A DNA stretch of 13,396 nucleotides from Streptococcaceae bacterium (GCA_031285105.1 JAITWV010000073.1:1-13396); one strand, 5' to 3'. Shown: positions 1 through 7,001, counted from the first letter of the stretch. Made by a program: numbers and translations. Notes: generated by a model not told the origin, from the letters alone.

Positions 1-2121
1 GTCATCATTAAGAATATCACTTCCCACAACATAATCTTCCAGGCGCAAAGTAATTCCTTTTACCCCAGCTGCGGTTCGACCCATTGCACGAACTTTATTT
101 TCATCAAAACGAACAGAATATCCAGCTGCGGTTCCAATGATGATTGATTGTTGTCCATTGGTTGAAAAGACGTTGATTAATTCATCCCCATCACGCAGTC
201 CAATTGCCTTTAGACCATTCGCGCGAATATTCATAAATTCTGTTGATTCAACGCGCTTAACGACACCTTTTTTAGTTGTAAAGAATAGGTAATTGCCCTT
301 AGTTGCTTTTCCATCTACTGATAAAATGGTTCGAACTTTTTCGTTTGAGTCAATTCCTAATAAATTAACTAATGGAATCCCTTTAGCTGAACGACCATAT
401 TCTGGCACTTCATAACCTTTCGCTTTAAACACGCGTCCTGTATTGGTAAAGAATAAAAGTGTTTCGTGCGTATTGGTTGAAATAATTGTTTTAACGAAAT
501 CATCATCATGTACGCCCATACCTTGTACACCACGTCCGCCGCGTTTTTGCGCTTTAAATTCACTTGAGGCCATGCGTTTGATATATCCATTATTTGAAAG
601 AGTAACAACTACATCTTCTTCTTCAATTAAATCTTCATCCTCTAGACTTAGCACTTCTCCAACCAACAATTCTGTACGACGAGGATTGTCATATTTTTTA
701 CGAATTTCATCTAATTCTTCTTTGATAATCGCCACAACTCGTTCAGGATTTTCTAAAATATCCATCAAGTCTTTAATTAATGCCAGAAGTTTTTGATATT
801 CTTCTTCAATCTTATCACGTTCTAAACCAGATAAACGACGTAAACGCATATCTAAAATGGCTTGAGATTGCTTTTCTGATAAATTAAAACGATCTATCAA
901 TTCTTTTTGAATCAGCGCATCACTTTCTTTGGAACCACGAATGATGCGAATAATTTCATCAATGTGGTCTAGAGCAATTCGTAAACCTTCAAGAATGTGC
1001 GCTCTTGCTTCTGCTTTGTTTTTATCAAATTGTGTACGACGAACAATAATTTCTTTTTGGTGTTCAATATAATATTCTAGAATTGATTTCAATCCTAGAA
1101 TTTTCGGCGCTCCGTTGACAATTGCTAACATGTTGAAACTAAAACTCGTTTGTAAATTTGTTAATTTATATAAATTGTTCAGTAAAACGCTTGAAGAAAC
1201 ATCACGACGTGCTTCAATGACAATACGAATTCCTTCGCGGTTAGACTCATCACGTAAAGCAGTAATGCCATCAATACGTTTTTCACGCGTCAATTCAGCA
1301 ATACGCTTTACCAAGACTTCTTTGTTAACCATATAAGGAAGTTCACGAACAATAATACGTTCTTTGCCATTTTTAAGTGTTTCAACTTCGACGCGGGAAC
1401 GAACCATAATCGAACCTTTTCCTGTTTCGTATGCACGACGAATACCTGATTTTCCTAAAACAAAACCTGCTGTTGGAAAATCTGGTCCTGGTAAGACATC
1501 CATTAATTCTGATAAACTTGCTTCTGGTTTTTCTAGTAAAATATTAATCGCATCAATTGTCTCGCCTAAATTATGCGGAGGAATATTGGTTGCCATTCCC
1601 ACTGCAATTCCTGTTGTCCCATTAACTAATAGATTTGGGAAACGCGCTGGTAATACTTGTGGTTCACGTTCAGTATCATCATAGTTTCCAACAAAATCAA
1701 CCGTATTTTTGTTGATATCACGTAGCATTTCTTGAGCAATTTTACTCAAACGGGCTTCCGTATAACGTTGAGCGGCCGCTTTATCTCCATCAATTGACCC
1801 GAAGTTTCCATGACCATCCACCAACATATGACGGTAACTCCAAGGTTGAGCCATACGAACCATTGCTTCATAAATTGCCGAGTCCCCGTGTGGATGATAT
1901 TTCCCCATGACATCACCAACAATACGGGCAGACTTTTTATGTGGCTTATCACTCGTTACGCCCAACTCATTCATTCCATACAAAATACGACGGTGTACAG
2001 GTTTTAAGCCATCACGAACATCCGGTAAGGCACGAGCAACGATAACACTCATCGCATAATCAATGAAGGAATCTTTCATTTCTTGCGAGAGATTTACATC
2101 AATAACATTTCTATCTTCCAT
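1..2121 (-). CDS. gyrA: DNA gyrase subunit A, C-terminus cut by window edge
   Basis: Breakage-reunion subunit of DNA gyrase, which introduces negative supercoils as a GyrA2GyrB2 complex. The frame stays open from the ATG at 2121 to base 1, giving 707 residues. Family members are about 820-850, so roughly the last 120 residues of the C-terminal wrapping domain lie outside. The catalytic tyrosine is Tyr120 in AAAQRYTEARL. The quinolone-resistance region reads HPHGDSAIYEAM with Ser81 and Glu85, the unmutated Gram-positive form. A GyrA box, QKRGGRG, sits at residues 525-531 and is slightly divergent from the usual QRRGGKG; it marks the start of the DNA-wrapping pinwheel. The start has a strong ribosome site (GGGAGGA, about 10 bases upstream). 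A terminator separates the gene from rpmH and it has its own promoter. In most Bacillota gyrA directly follows gyrB; here they are on opposite strands with rpmH between them. Confidence 0.98.
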   Translation of the reverse strand, partial: MEDRNVIDVNLSQEMKDSFIDYAMSVIVARALPDVRDGLKPVHRRILYGMNELGVTSDKPHKKSARIVGDVMGKYHPHGDSAIYEAMVRMAQPWSYRHMLVDGHGNFGSIDGDKAAAQRYTEARLSKIAQEMLRDINKNTVDFVGNYDDTEREPQVLPARFPNLLVNGTTGIAVGMATNIPPHNLGETIDAINILLEKPEASLSELMDVLPGPDFPTAGFVLGKSGIRRAYETGKGSIMVRSRVEVETLKNGKERIIVRELPYMVNKEVLVKRIAELTREKRIDGITALRDESNREGIRIVIEARRDVSSSVLLNNLYKLTNLQTSFSFNMLAIVNGAPKILGLKSILEYYIEHQKEIIVRRTQFDKNKAEARAHILEGLRIALDHIDEIIRIIRGSKESDALIQKELIDRFNLSEKQSQAILDMRLRRLSGLERDKIEEEYQKLLALIKDLMDILENPERVVAIIKEELDEIRKKYDNPRRTELLVGEVLSLEDEDLIEEEDVVVTLSNNGYIKRMASSEFKAQKRGGRGVQGMGVHDDDFVKTIISTNTHETLLFFTNTGRVFKAKGYEVPEYGRSAKGIPLVNLLGIDSNEKVRTILSVDGKATKGNYLFFTTKKGVVKRVESTEFMNIRANGLKAIGLRDGDELINVFSTNGQQSIIIGTAAGYSVRFDENKVRAMGRTAAGVKGITLRLEDYVVGSDILNDD

Positions 2122-2193
2122 TTATTTTTTATCCTCCCACTTATCTAAAATCTGATTTAGAAAATTGTTATTTTTCCAAATACACATGGTAAT

Positions 2194-2202
2194 ATTATAC
2201 CA
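2194..2202 (-). promoter_or_regulatory. gyrA promoter, extended -10
   Basis: Read on the minus strand the site is TGGTATAAT: a perfect TATAAT with the extended -10 TG. No good -35 is visible at 17 bp. It lies about 70 bp upstream of the gyrA ATG, downstream of the rpmH terminator, so gyrA is transcribed separately. The -10 sits inside an inverted repeat, ATGGTA-6 nt-TACCAT (2186-2203), a possible operator. Supercoiling-sensitive gyrase promoters often depend on the -10 region, but that link here is inference. Confidence 0.7.
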
Positions 2203-2234
2203 TAGAACACACAAATCTCTTAGTTTCGGGCAAC

Positions 2235-2280
2235 AAAAAAAACCGTAAAGACTTACCTCGAGTAATAAGTCTTTACAGGT
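2235..2280 (-). terminator. Rho-independent terminator of rpmH
   Basis: A perfect 11-bp inverted repeat (GTAAAGACTTA at 2245-2255, TAAGTCTTTAC at 2266-2276) with a 10-nt loop. On the minus strand it is followed by GG and eight T. It lies just downstream of the rpmH stop codon and isolates rpmH from gyrA. Confidence 0.92.
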
Positions 2281-2300
2281 TAACAATTCAATACAATGAA

Positions 2301-2435
2301 TTAAGCAGCAACGATTTTGCGACCTTTACGACGACGAGCAGCTAATACGCGACGACCGTTTTTAGTTGACATACGTTTACGGAATCCGTGAACTTTTTGA
2401 CGTTTACGTTTGTTTGGTTGATAAGTACGTTTCAT
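2301..2435 (-). CDS. rpmH: 50S ribosomal protein L34
   Basis: Small, very basic protein of the large ribosomal subunit. The 44 residues begin MKRTYQPNKRKR and contain HGFRKRM and the Arg/Lys-rich tail typical of L34; the length is exactly the family norm. The ATG at 2433-2435 has an AAAGGTG ribosome site. It has a strong promoter upstream and a terminator downstream, so it forms a single-gene unit. rpmH is normally divergent from dnaA, with part of oriC between them. Here it is divergent from gyrB, and the usual downstream partner rnpA is not in that orientation or position. Confidence 0.97.
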   Translation of the reverse strand: MKRTYQPNKRKRQKVHGFRKRMSTKNGRRVLAARRRKGRKIVAA

Positions 2436-2513
2436 GTGTAATTCACACCTTTCGTCTAGAATTTTTGTCTATCTAATTTAGCGCTTTTTCTAAGTACTTA
2501 GACATACTTGAAC

Positions 2514-2542
2514 ATTTTAGCGTGTGAGAGTGATTTTGTCAA
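2514..2542 (-). promoter_or_regulatory. rpmH promoter (consensus sigma-A)
   Basis: On the minus strand: a perfect TTGACA (2537-2542), a 17-bp spacer, then TAAAAT (2514-2519). The predicted transcript start is near 2507, leaving a leader of about 70 nt before the rpmH ATG. This is the strongest promoter in the window, as expected for a ribosomal protein gene. Confidence 0.88.
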
Positions 2543-2613
2543 GAATCTTTTTCCGATTTTCTGTAAATTTTCACCTTTAATCATTCCCTAAAATCGCTTT
2601 TTTACTTGATAAA

Positions 2614-2622
2614 TGGTAAAAT
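2614..2622 (+). promoter_or_regulatory. Candidate gyrB promoter, extended -10
   Basis: TGGTAAAAT matches an extended -10 element on the plus strand; the -35 region is poor. It would give a leader of about 100 nt before the TTG start of gyrB. The leader includes an imperfect hairpin at 2661-2685. The rpmH-gyrB intergenic region holds this and the rpmH promoter. I see no 9/9 or 8/9 DnaA box in it, although in most relatives part of oriC lies beside rpmH. Confidence 0.45.
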
Positions 2623-2714
2623 ATTCTAGTGAGACATTAGATATCTTCCATGACTGACGTACTTAAATGAACCGTTTATTCAAGTGCAAAAAGTTGTCGC
2701 AGAAATCTATTATG

Positions 2715-2727
2715 AAAGGGAGTGGAG
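2715..2727 (+). promoter_or_regulatory. Ribosome binding site deciding the gyrB TTG start
   Basis: The purine-rich stretch GAAAGGGAGTGGAG contains two Shine-Dalgarno cores (GGGAG and GGAG), placed 5-10 bases before the TTG at 2733. The upstream ATG codons at 2667 and 2712 have nothing comparable before them, so the TTG is the best start. Confidence 0.7.
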
Positions 2728-2732
2728 AAGCG

Positions 2733-4685
2733 TTGGCAAAAGAAAAAACAAATGAAGAAATGTTAGATGATGCAGCAAATTATGATGCCAGTCAAATTCA
2801 AGTTCTAGAAGGTTTAGAAGCAGTTCGTAAACGTCCGGGTATGTATATTGGAACAACAAGTAAAGAAGGATTACACCACCTAGTTTGGGAAATTGTGGAT
2901 AATTCAATTGACGAGGCTTTGGCAGGGTATGCTAGTCAAATTGACGTTTATATTGAAAAAGATAATTCGATTACGGTTGTGGATAACGGGCGTGGGATTC
3001 CGGTTGATATTCAAGAAAAAACGGGACGTCCGGCAGTTGAAACAGTTTTTACTATTCTTCATGCTGGTGGAAAATTTGGCGGTGGGGGTTATAAGGTTTC
3101 TGGGGGTTTGCATGGTGTTGGTTCATCCGTTGTAAATGCATTATCTGAAACATTAGATGTCACCGTTTATAAAAATGGTCAAATGTATTTCCAAGAGTAC
3201 CATCGAGGGGCAGTTGTCGCTGATTTAGCGATTATTGGTGAAACAGATCAACGTGGAACAAAAGTCCATTTCGTGCCAGATTCACAAATTTTCACCGAAA
3301 CAACTGAATTTGATTTCAAAAAGTTAGCAACACGCGTACAAGAATTAGCTTTCTTAAATCGTGGTTTATCTATTTCAATTACAGACAAACGTCCAGAGCA
3401 AGAGATTAAAAATAGCTATCACTACGAAGGTGGAATTGCTTCTTATGTGGAATTTCTAAATGAAAAGAAAACACCTATCTTTGCAGACCCAATCTATACT
3501 GAAGGTGAATTAGAAGGCATTACAGTTGAAGTTGCGATGCAGTATATTACCGGTTATGAAACCAATATTCTTTCATTTGCTAACAACATTCACACGCATG
3601 AAGGTGGTACGCATGAGCAAGGTTTCAGAATGGCTTTAACGCGTGTGGTAAATGATTATGCTCGCAAACAAAAGATTTTAAAAGACAATGATGAAAACTT
3701 ACTTGGTGAAGATGTACGTGAAGGATTAATTGCAGTTATTTCGGTCAAACATCCTGACCCTCAATTTGAAGGACAGACGAAAACTAAATTAGGTAATTCG
3801 GAAGTTTCGACTATTACCAATCGCCTATTTTCCGATGCTTTCCAGAAATTCTTATTAGAAAATCCAAAAGAAGGTCGCTTGATTGTGGAAAAAGGTCTGC
3901 AAGCTTCTAAAGCCCGTATTGCAGCCAAAAGAGCCCGTGAAATGACGCGTCGTAAAAATCCACTTGAATTATCAAACCTACCTGGAAAACTGGCGGATTC
4001 GTCGTCTAATGACCCAGCAAATGCCGAATTGTTCATCGTCGAAGGAGACTCAGCCGGTGGTTCAGCAAAATCTGGTCGTAATCGTGAATTCCAAGCAATT
4101 TTGCCAATTCGAGGAAAAATCTTGAATGTGGAAAAAGCTTCAATGGAAAAAATATTAGCCAATGAAGAAATTCGTTCATTATTTACTGCAATGGGTACAG
4201 GATTTGGTGCTGACTTTGACGTTAATAAAGCTCGTTACCATAAATTAGTCATTATGACCGATGCCGATGTTGATGGCGCACACATTCGCACGTTGTTATT
4301 AACCTTAATTTATCGCTACATGAAGCCATTAATCGAAGCCGGATACGTTTACTTTGCGATGCCACCTTTATATGGAGTGAAGCAAGGAAAAAATATTACC
4401 TACGTTCAACCAGGAGCAAATGCCGAAGGTCGCTTAAAAGAAATCATCGAAAGCTTACCAGCAACTCCAAAACCAACTATCCAGCGTTATAAAGGTCTTG
4501 GCGAAATGGATGATCATCAATTATGGGAAACAACCATGGATCCGGAGCGTAGAACGATTGCTCGTGTGACTCTTGATGATGCTGACCAAGCAAGTAAAGT
4601 CTTTGAAATGTTAATGGGAGATGATGTAGAACCTCGTCGTGAGTTTATTGAAGAAAATGCTCACTATGCTACATTAGACTTATAA
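2733..4685 (+). CDS. gyrB: DNA gyrase subunit B
   Basis: ATPase subunit of DNA gyrase. With the TTG start at 2733 the protein is 650 residues, the usual length; an ATG start at 2667 would add 22 unrelated residues without a ribosome site. The GHKL ATPase domain comes first, with EIVDNSIDEA carrying the catalytic Glu53 and metal/ATP-binding Asn57, and VVDNGRGIPV and GGLHGVGSSVVNAL following. The TOPRIM domain has EGDSAGGSAKSGR (Glu437) and DADVDGAH (Asp510, Asp512, Asp514) for magnesium. The C-terminus ends QRYKGLGEMD followed by the GyrA-interaction tail. The gene is alone on the plus strand, divergent from rpmH and convergent with recF, and it is transcribed towards the origin, so it is head-on to replication. 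In most relatives it is in an operon recF-gyrB-gyrA. Confidence 0.98.
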   Translation: MAKEKTNEEMLDDAANYDASQIQVLEGLEAVRKRPGMYIGTTSKEGLHHLVWEIVDNSIDEALAGYASQIDVYIEKDNSITVVDNGRGIPVDIQEKTGRPAVETVFTILHAGGKFGGGGYKVSGGLHGVGSSVVNALSETLDVTVYKNGQMYFQEYHRGAVVADLAIIGETDQRGTKVHFVPDSQIFTETTEFDFKKLATRVQELAFLNRGLSISITDKRPEQEIKNSYHYEGGIASYVEFLNEKKTPIFADPIYTEGELEGITVEVAMQYITGYETNILSFANNIHTHEGGTHEQGFRMALTRVVNDYARKQKILKDNDENLLGEDVREGLIAVISVKHPDPQFEGQTKTKLGNSEVSTITNRLFSDAFQKFLLENPKEGRLIVEKGLQASKARIAAKRAREMTRRKNPLELSNLPGKLADSSSNDPANAELFIVEGDSAGGSAKSGRNREFQAILPIRGKILNVEKASMEKILANEEIRSLFTAMGTGFGADFDVNKARYHKLVIMTDADVDGAHIRTLLLTLIYRYMKPLIEAGYVYFAMPPLYGVKQGKNITYVQPGANAEGRLKEIIESLPATPKPTIQRYKGLGEMDDHQLWETTMDPERRTIARVTLDDADQASKVFEMLMGDDVEPRREFIEENAHYATLDL

Positions 4686-4689
4686 AAAA

Positions 4690-4809
4690 CATCTAGATGA
4701 ATTGAACAAAACATCTAGATAAAATAAGCAAAACATCTAGATGAATTCGATAAAACATCTAGATGAATTAAATAAACCATCTAGATGAGTTCAATTGCGC
4801 ATCTAGATG
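4690..4809. repeat. Six-copy 22-bp array of the palindrome CATCTAGATG
   Basis: The perfect 10-bp palindrome CATCTAGATG starts at 4690, 4712, 4734, 4756, 4778 and 4800, an exact 22-bp period. Five copies are identical; the second ends in A instead of G. The five 12-nt spacers diverge (AATTGAACAAAA, AAATAAGCAAAA, AATTCGATAAAA, AATTAAATAAAC, AGTTCAATTGCG). The array starts 4 bases after the gyrB stop, and the sixth copy contains the recF stop codon, so it fills the whole convergent gap. Six A lie immediately left and six T lie two bases right, so transcripts in either direction meet a hairpin-capable core and then a U-run. It could be a two-way terminator array or an iteron-like protein-binding site. 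I saw no other copy of the core in this window. Confidence 0.97.
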
Positions 4810-4816
4810 GTTTTTT
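4774..4816 (+). terminator. gyrB terminator formed by the last two repeat copies
   Basis: AAACCATCTAGATG (4774-4787) pairs perfectly with CATCTAGATGGTTT (4800-4813) around a 12-nt loop, and six T end the structure (4811-4816). This is a 14-bp intrinsic terminator for plus-strand transcripts from gyrB. For minus-strand transcripts from recF the best equivalent is at the far end, where copy 1 is followed by GTTTTTTATA in that orientation. Confidence 0.85.
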
Positions 4817-5915
4817 CATTGATTATTTTGCCGTTTTCCACATAAAAAATCTTACCGGGAACATTTAAATCTTTCAAATGATCTAATGTTGTGGTTGTTA
4901 CAAATGTTTGAGTTTTCCCTAAAATTGCTTGAAGTAAAAATACTTGTCGCTCATTATCCAATTCACTCATCACATCATCTAAGAGTAAAATCGGATATTC
5001 GCCGGTAAATTCTTTCATTAGATCAATTTCAGCTAATTTCACCGATAAAGCACTCGTTCGTTGTTGTCCTTGTGAGCCAAATCGTGAAACATACAAGTCA
5101 TTTACATAAAACAACAAATCCTCTCGATGCGGACCAATAGAAGTCGTAAATCTTCTAGCATCTTTTGAGCGAGTTTCTTTTAATTGCTTGATGTAGTTTT
5201 CCACAAGGACATCATCTGTTGCTTTTACTGTTTGTAAGTAACTTAATTTTAGCTCTTCACGATTACCTGAAATAGTTGAATGAACATTTTTTGCCCAAAC
5301 GCTCAATTGCTCAATAAATTTTTTTCGAGCAATAATCACTTTAGTCCCAAATTCAGCCAATTGTTCTTCTAAAATATCTAAATACAGTTCATCAAGAGCC
5401 TTCTTTTTTTCAAACATCTGCTTAAAATAAAGATTTCTTTGCTTTAAAAGTTTTTGATATTCCATTAAATCATACAAATAAATCGGGTTCATCTGTGACA
5501 GTTCCATGTCTAAAAATTTACGACGAACAGATGGAGAACCTTTCACAATTTCAAGATCTTCTGGGGCAAATAAAATCACATTCATTGCCCCAATATATTC
5601 GGATAATTTTTTTTGTTGAATATGATTAACCTTGGTTTGTCGACCTTTTGTGGTAAATTTTACTTCGATTGAAAAGTTGCCTGTTCTTCGTGAGATTTTG
5701 GCTGCAAGTAATGCTTCTTTTGACTCAAAATTAACCAATTCTTTTTCTTGATTCGTTCGGTGCGACTTGGTTAAAGCTAAAACGTAAATACTTTCTAACA
5801 AATTAGTTTTACCCTGTGCATTTTCACCTAAAAAGATATTGATAGAATCTGAAAAATCCAATTGAACCTGTGAATAATTGCGAAAGTTCACTAGTTGCAA
5901 TGTATCAATTTTCAT
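4803..5915 (-). CDS. recF: DNA replication/repair protein RecF
   Basis: SMC-like ATPase that loads RecA at single-strand gaps with RecO and RecR. Its 370 residues are the normal length. The Walker A is GENAQGKTN (residues 30-38), the ABC signature is GSQGQQRT (280-287), and the Walker B is LLLDDVMSELD with Asp313/Asp314; a short coiled-coil-like middle (about 150-200) lies between. The ATG overlaps the yaaA stop by one base (TAATG) and has only a weak ribosome site, so translation is probably coupled to yaaA. The last codons and the TAG stop lie in the sixth copy of the CATCTAGATG array. recF normally precedes gyrB on the same strand; here the two converge. Confidence 0.97.
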   Translation of the reverse strand: MKIDTLQLVNFRNYSQVQLDFSDSINIFLGENAQGKTNLLESIYVLALTKSHRTNQEKELVNFESKEALLAAKISRRTGNFSIEVKFTTKGRQTKVNHIQQKKLSEYIGAMNVILFAPEDLEIVKGSPSVRRKFLDMELSQMNPIYLYDLMEYQKLLKQRNLYFKQMFEKKKALDELYLDILEEQLAEFGTKVIIARKKFIEQLSVWAKNVHSTISGNREELKLSYLQTVKATDDVLVENYIKQLKETRSKDARRFTTSIGPHREDLLFYVNDLYVSRFGSQGQQRTSALSVKLAEIDLMKEFTGEYPILLLDDVMSELDNERQVFLLQAILGKTQTFVTTTTLDHLKDLNVPGKIFYVENGKIINEKTI

Positions 5916-6337
5916 TATTTGCTACCGGGAAATTTTGGTGGTTGTTTGCCTTTTGGTTTGTCACTTGGCTTGTTTGCTGATTTATTTACCGGCTTTCTTC
6001 TTGGTTTATTCACAGGTTTTTTTGGACGTTTTTTCTTTTTATTTTGTTGATTCATTTCACGTACAATTGCTTCAACCCGTTTTTTTTCAGCTTCTTCTTC
6101 TAACATTTCAGCTAATTCTTCATCTGTTGGGTTGCGAACTAAATAAGTTTCACCCAAAGTTTCCACAGTTGTTTGGTCATATAATTTTTTACCACGGCGA
6201 TTTTCAAGCTCACCATTAACCAATACTTCTTCTTCTGCCAAAAATGCTTTAGCCATGCCACCTGAATTGATAATATTCATTTCTTTTAGGAATTGACCTA
6301 AAGTAATGAACTCTTTTTTTAACACATATTCTTCCAT
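5915..6337 (-). CDS. yaaA: S4-domain RNA-binding protein YaaA with long basic tail
   Basis: Small S4-type RNA-binding protein encoded next to recF in most Bacillota; its exact role is unsettled, and a link to ribosome assembly has been suggested. Residues 1-75 are the conserved part: ITLGQFLKEMNIINSGGMAK, then EVLVNGELENRRGKKLY, the S4 loop. YaaA is usually about 70-80 residues; this one has 140. The extra part is an acidic helix (EEEAEKK) followed by a Lys/Pro/Arg-rich low-complexity tail with repeated KPxxKP units (about 99-140). The ATG has an AGGAGA ribosome site 5 bases upstream. It overlaps recF by one base and probably leads the yaaA-recF transcript. Confidence 0.93.
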   Translation of the reverse strand: MEEYVLKKEFITLGQFLKEMNIINSGGMAKAFLAEEEVLVNGELENRRGKKLYDQTTVETLGETYLVRNPTDEELAEMLEEEAEKKRVEAIVREMNQQNKKKKRPKKPVNKPRRKPVNKSANKPSDKPKGKQPPKFPGSK

Positions 6338-6362
6338 TTTATTCTCCTAATCTTAGGTTCAT

Positions 6363-6391
6363 TCGAGCAACACTCATTGCTAAATGCTCGA
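6363..6391 (-). promoter_or_regulatory. Inverted repeat in the yaaA-recF leader
   Basis: TCGAGCA (6363-6369) and TGCTCGA (6385-6391) form a 7-bp stem with a 15-nt loop, between the likely promoter and the yaaA start. There is no T-run, so it is not a terminator. It may be a leader hairpin or a protein-binding site. Confidence 0.4.
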
Positions 6392-6397
6392 TTCACC

Positions 6398-6427
6398 ACT
6401 ATAACTATTGATACTTACTAAAATCAA
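6398..6427 (-). promoter_or_regulatory. Candidate promoter of yaaA-recF
   Basis: On the minus strand: TTGATT (6422-6427), an 18-bp spacer, and TATAGT (6398-6403). It overlaps the 3' end of the upstream small membrane-protein gene. It could drive yaaA-recF independently, although read-through from the upstream gene is also possible. Confidence 0.45.
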
Positions 6428-6851
6428 CTAAATTATTAAAACGATAACTTACATCAAAATTCAATTTGTTTTCTTGTTCACTAACACGTATAGTTGCGGT
6501 TAGCTCCTGCCGTTTTTTTCCATCAATTCCTAAGACAAGTTTGTATTCATGCCCATCACTAATCCAGATTAAATCAGCTGTGTCATCAAATAAAATTAAC
6601 TTTCTAGTTTCTGAATTTTTAATCGTGGTACCAATGTCGACCAATGTTTTTTGTCCATTATCTTCTATCAAATAGATTTCAAAAGGCTGTCCCCATTCTT
6701 TTTTCGACTCAATATTGAGATGAATTGCCACACCATTTTCACTCATTTTCTTGGCTTGATGTTGAAAATAAAAAATGCCTGCACCAATAATAAAAACCAC
6801 CAATAATATGACAATGGAAAGTTCATTTCTCACAATTTTTTTCTTTTTCAC
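6405..6851 (-). CDS. Small membrane-anchored protein of unknown function
   Basis: I do not recognise a family with confidence. The 148 residues start with a basic MKKKKIVRNE, followed by one hydrophobic segment (about 12-29, IVILLVVFIIGAGIFYF). The rest (about 120 residues) is soluble, rich in beta-strand patterns and probably outside the membrane; there is no cysteine lipobox. The start is GTG at 6851 with GAGGAG 6 bases upstream. It lies 67 bases upstream of yaaA on the same strand, so the three genes may be co-transcribed. It is divergent from the nucleosidase-like gene. This gene is not part of the usual origin set. Confidence 0.75.
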   Translation of the reverse strand: MKKKKIVRNELSIVILLVVFIIGAGIFYFQHQAKKMSENGVAIHLNIESKKEWGQPFEIYLIEDNGQKTLVDIGTTIKNSETRKLILFDDTADLIWISDGHEYKLVLGIDGKKRQELTATIRVSEQENKLNFDVSYRFNNLVDFSKYQ

Positions 6852-6883
6852 ACGAATACTCCTCGCTTGATAATTGTATATCT

Positions 6884-6889
6884 ATTATA
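6884..6889 (-). promoter_or_regulatory. -10 element of the small membrane-protein gene
   Basis: Perfect TATAAT on the minus strand, about 33 bases upstream of the GTG start. No convincing -35 or extended TG is visible. It pairs with a divergent TATAAT at 6945-6950. Confidence 0.55.
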
Positions 6890-6944
6890 GTTGAAAAAAG
6901 TCCACTTTACCATGTTCATAAAGGTAAAAAAAGACAAAAGGGAC

Positions 6945-6950
6945 TATAAT
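6945..6950 (+). promoter_or_regulatory. -10 element of the nucleosidase-like gene
   Basis: Perfect TATAAT on the plus strand, about 50 bases upstream of the ATG at 7002. The -35 is poor. It is back to back with the minus-strand TATAAT about 55 bp away. Confidence 0.5.
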
Positions 6951-7001
6951 AAGGATGTAAGATGAAATGGTGATTTAACCTGGACTGAAAGGGTGATTCA
7001 A

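Noticed and set aside
2667..2732. ATG start for gyrB that adds 22 residues
   Set aside because: It has no ribosome site and the added residues do not resemble GyrB N-termini; the TTG at 2733 has a strong site and gives the usual 650 residues.
2894..2986. Two perfect DnaA boxes (TGTGGATAA) at 2894 and 2978 inside gyrB
   Set aside because: Both encode the conserved VDN residues of the ATPase site, so codon choice explains them; they are not clustered with other boxes.
3761..4162. 133-codon open frame antisense to gyrB
   Set aside because: It is a shadow of the conserved TOPRIM region of gyrB, without a ribosome site or recognisable features.
4690..4809. CRISPR array
   Set aside because: The repeat core is 10 bp and the spacers 12 nt, both too short, and no cas gene is present.
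4834..5205. TTTTCCACA matches inside recF (4834 and 5197), and similar single matches in dnaA and dnaN
   Set aside because: Isolated 8/9 matches are expected in AT-rich coding DNA; I do not call them origin elements.
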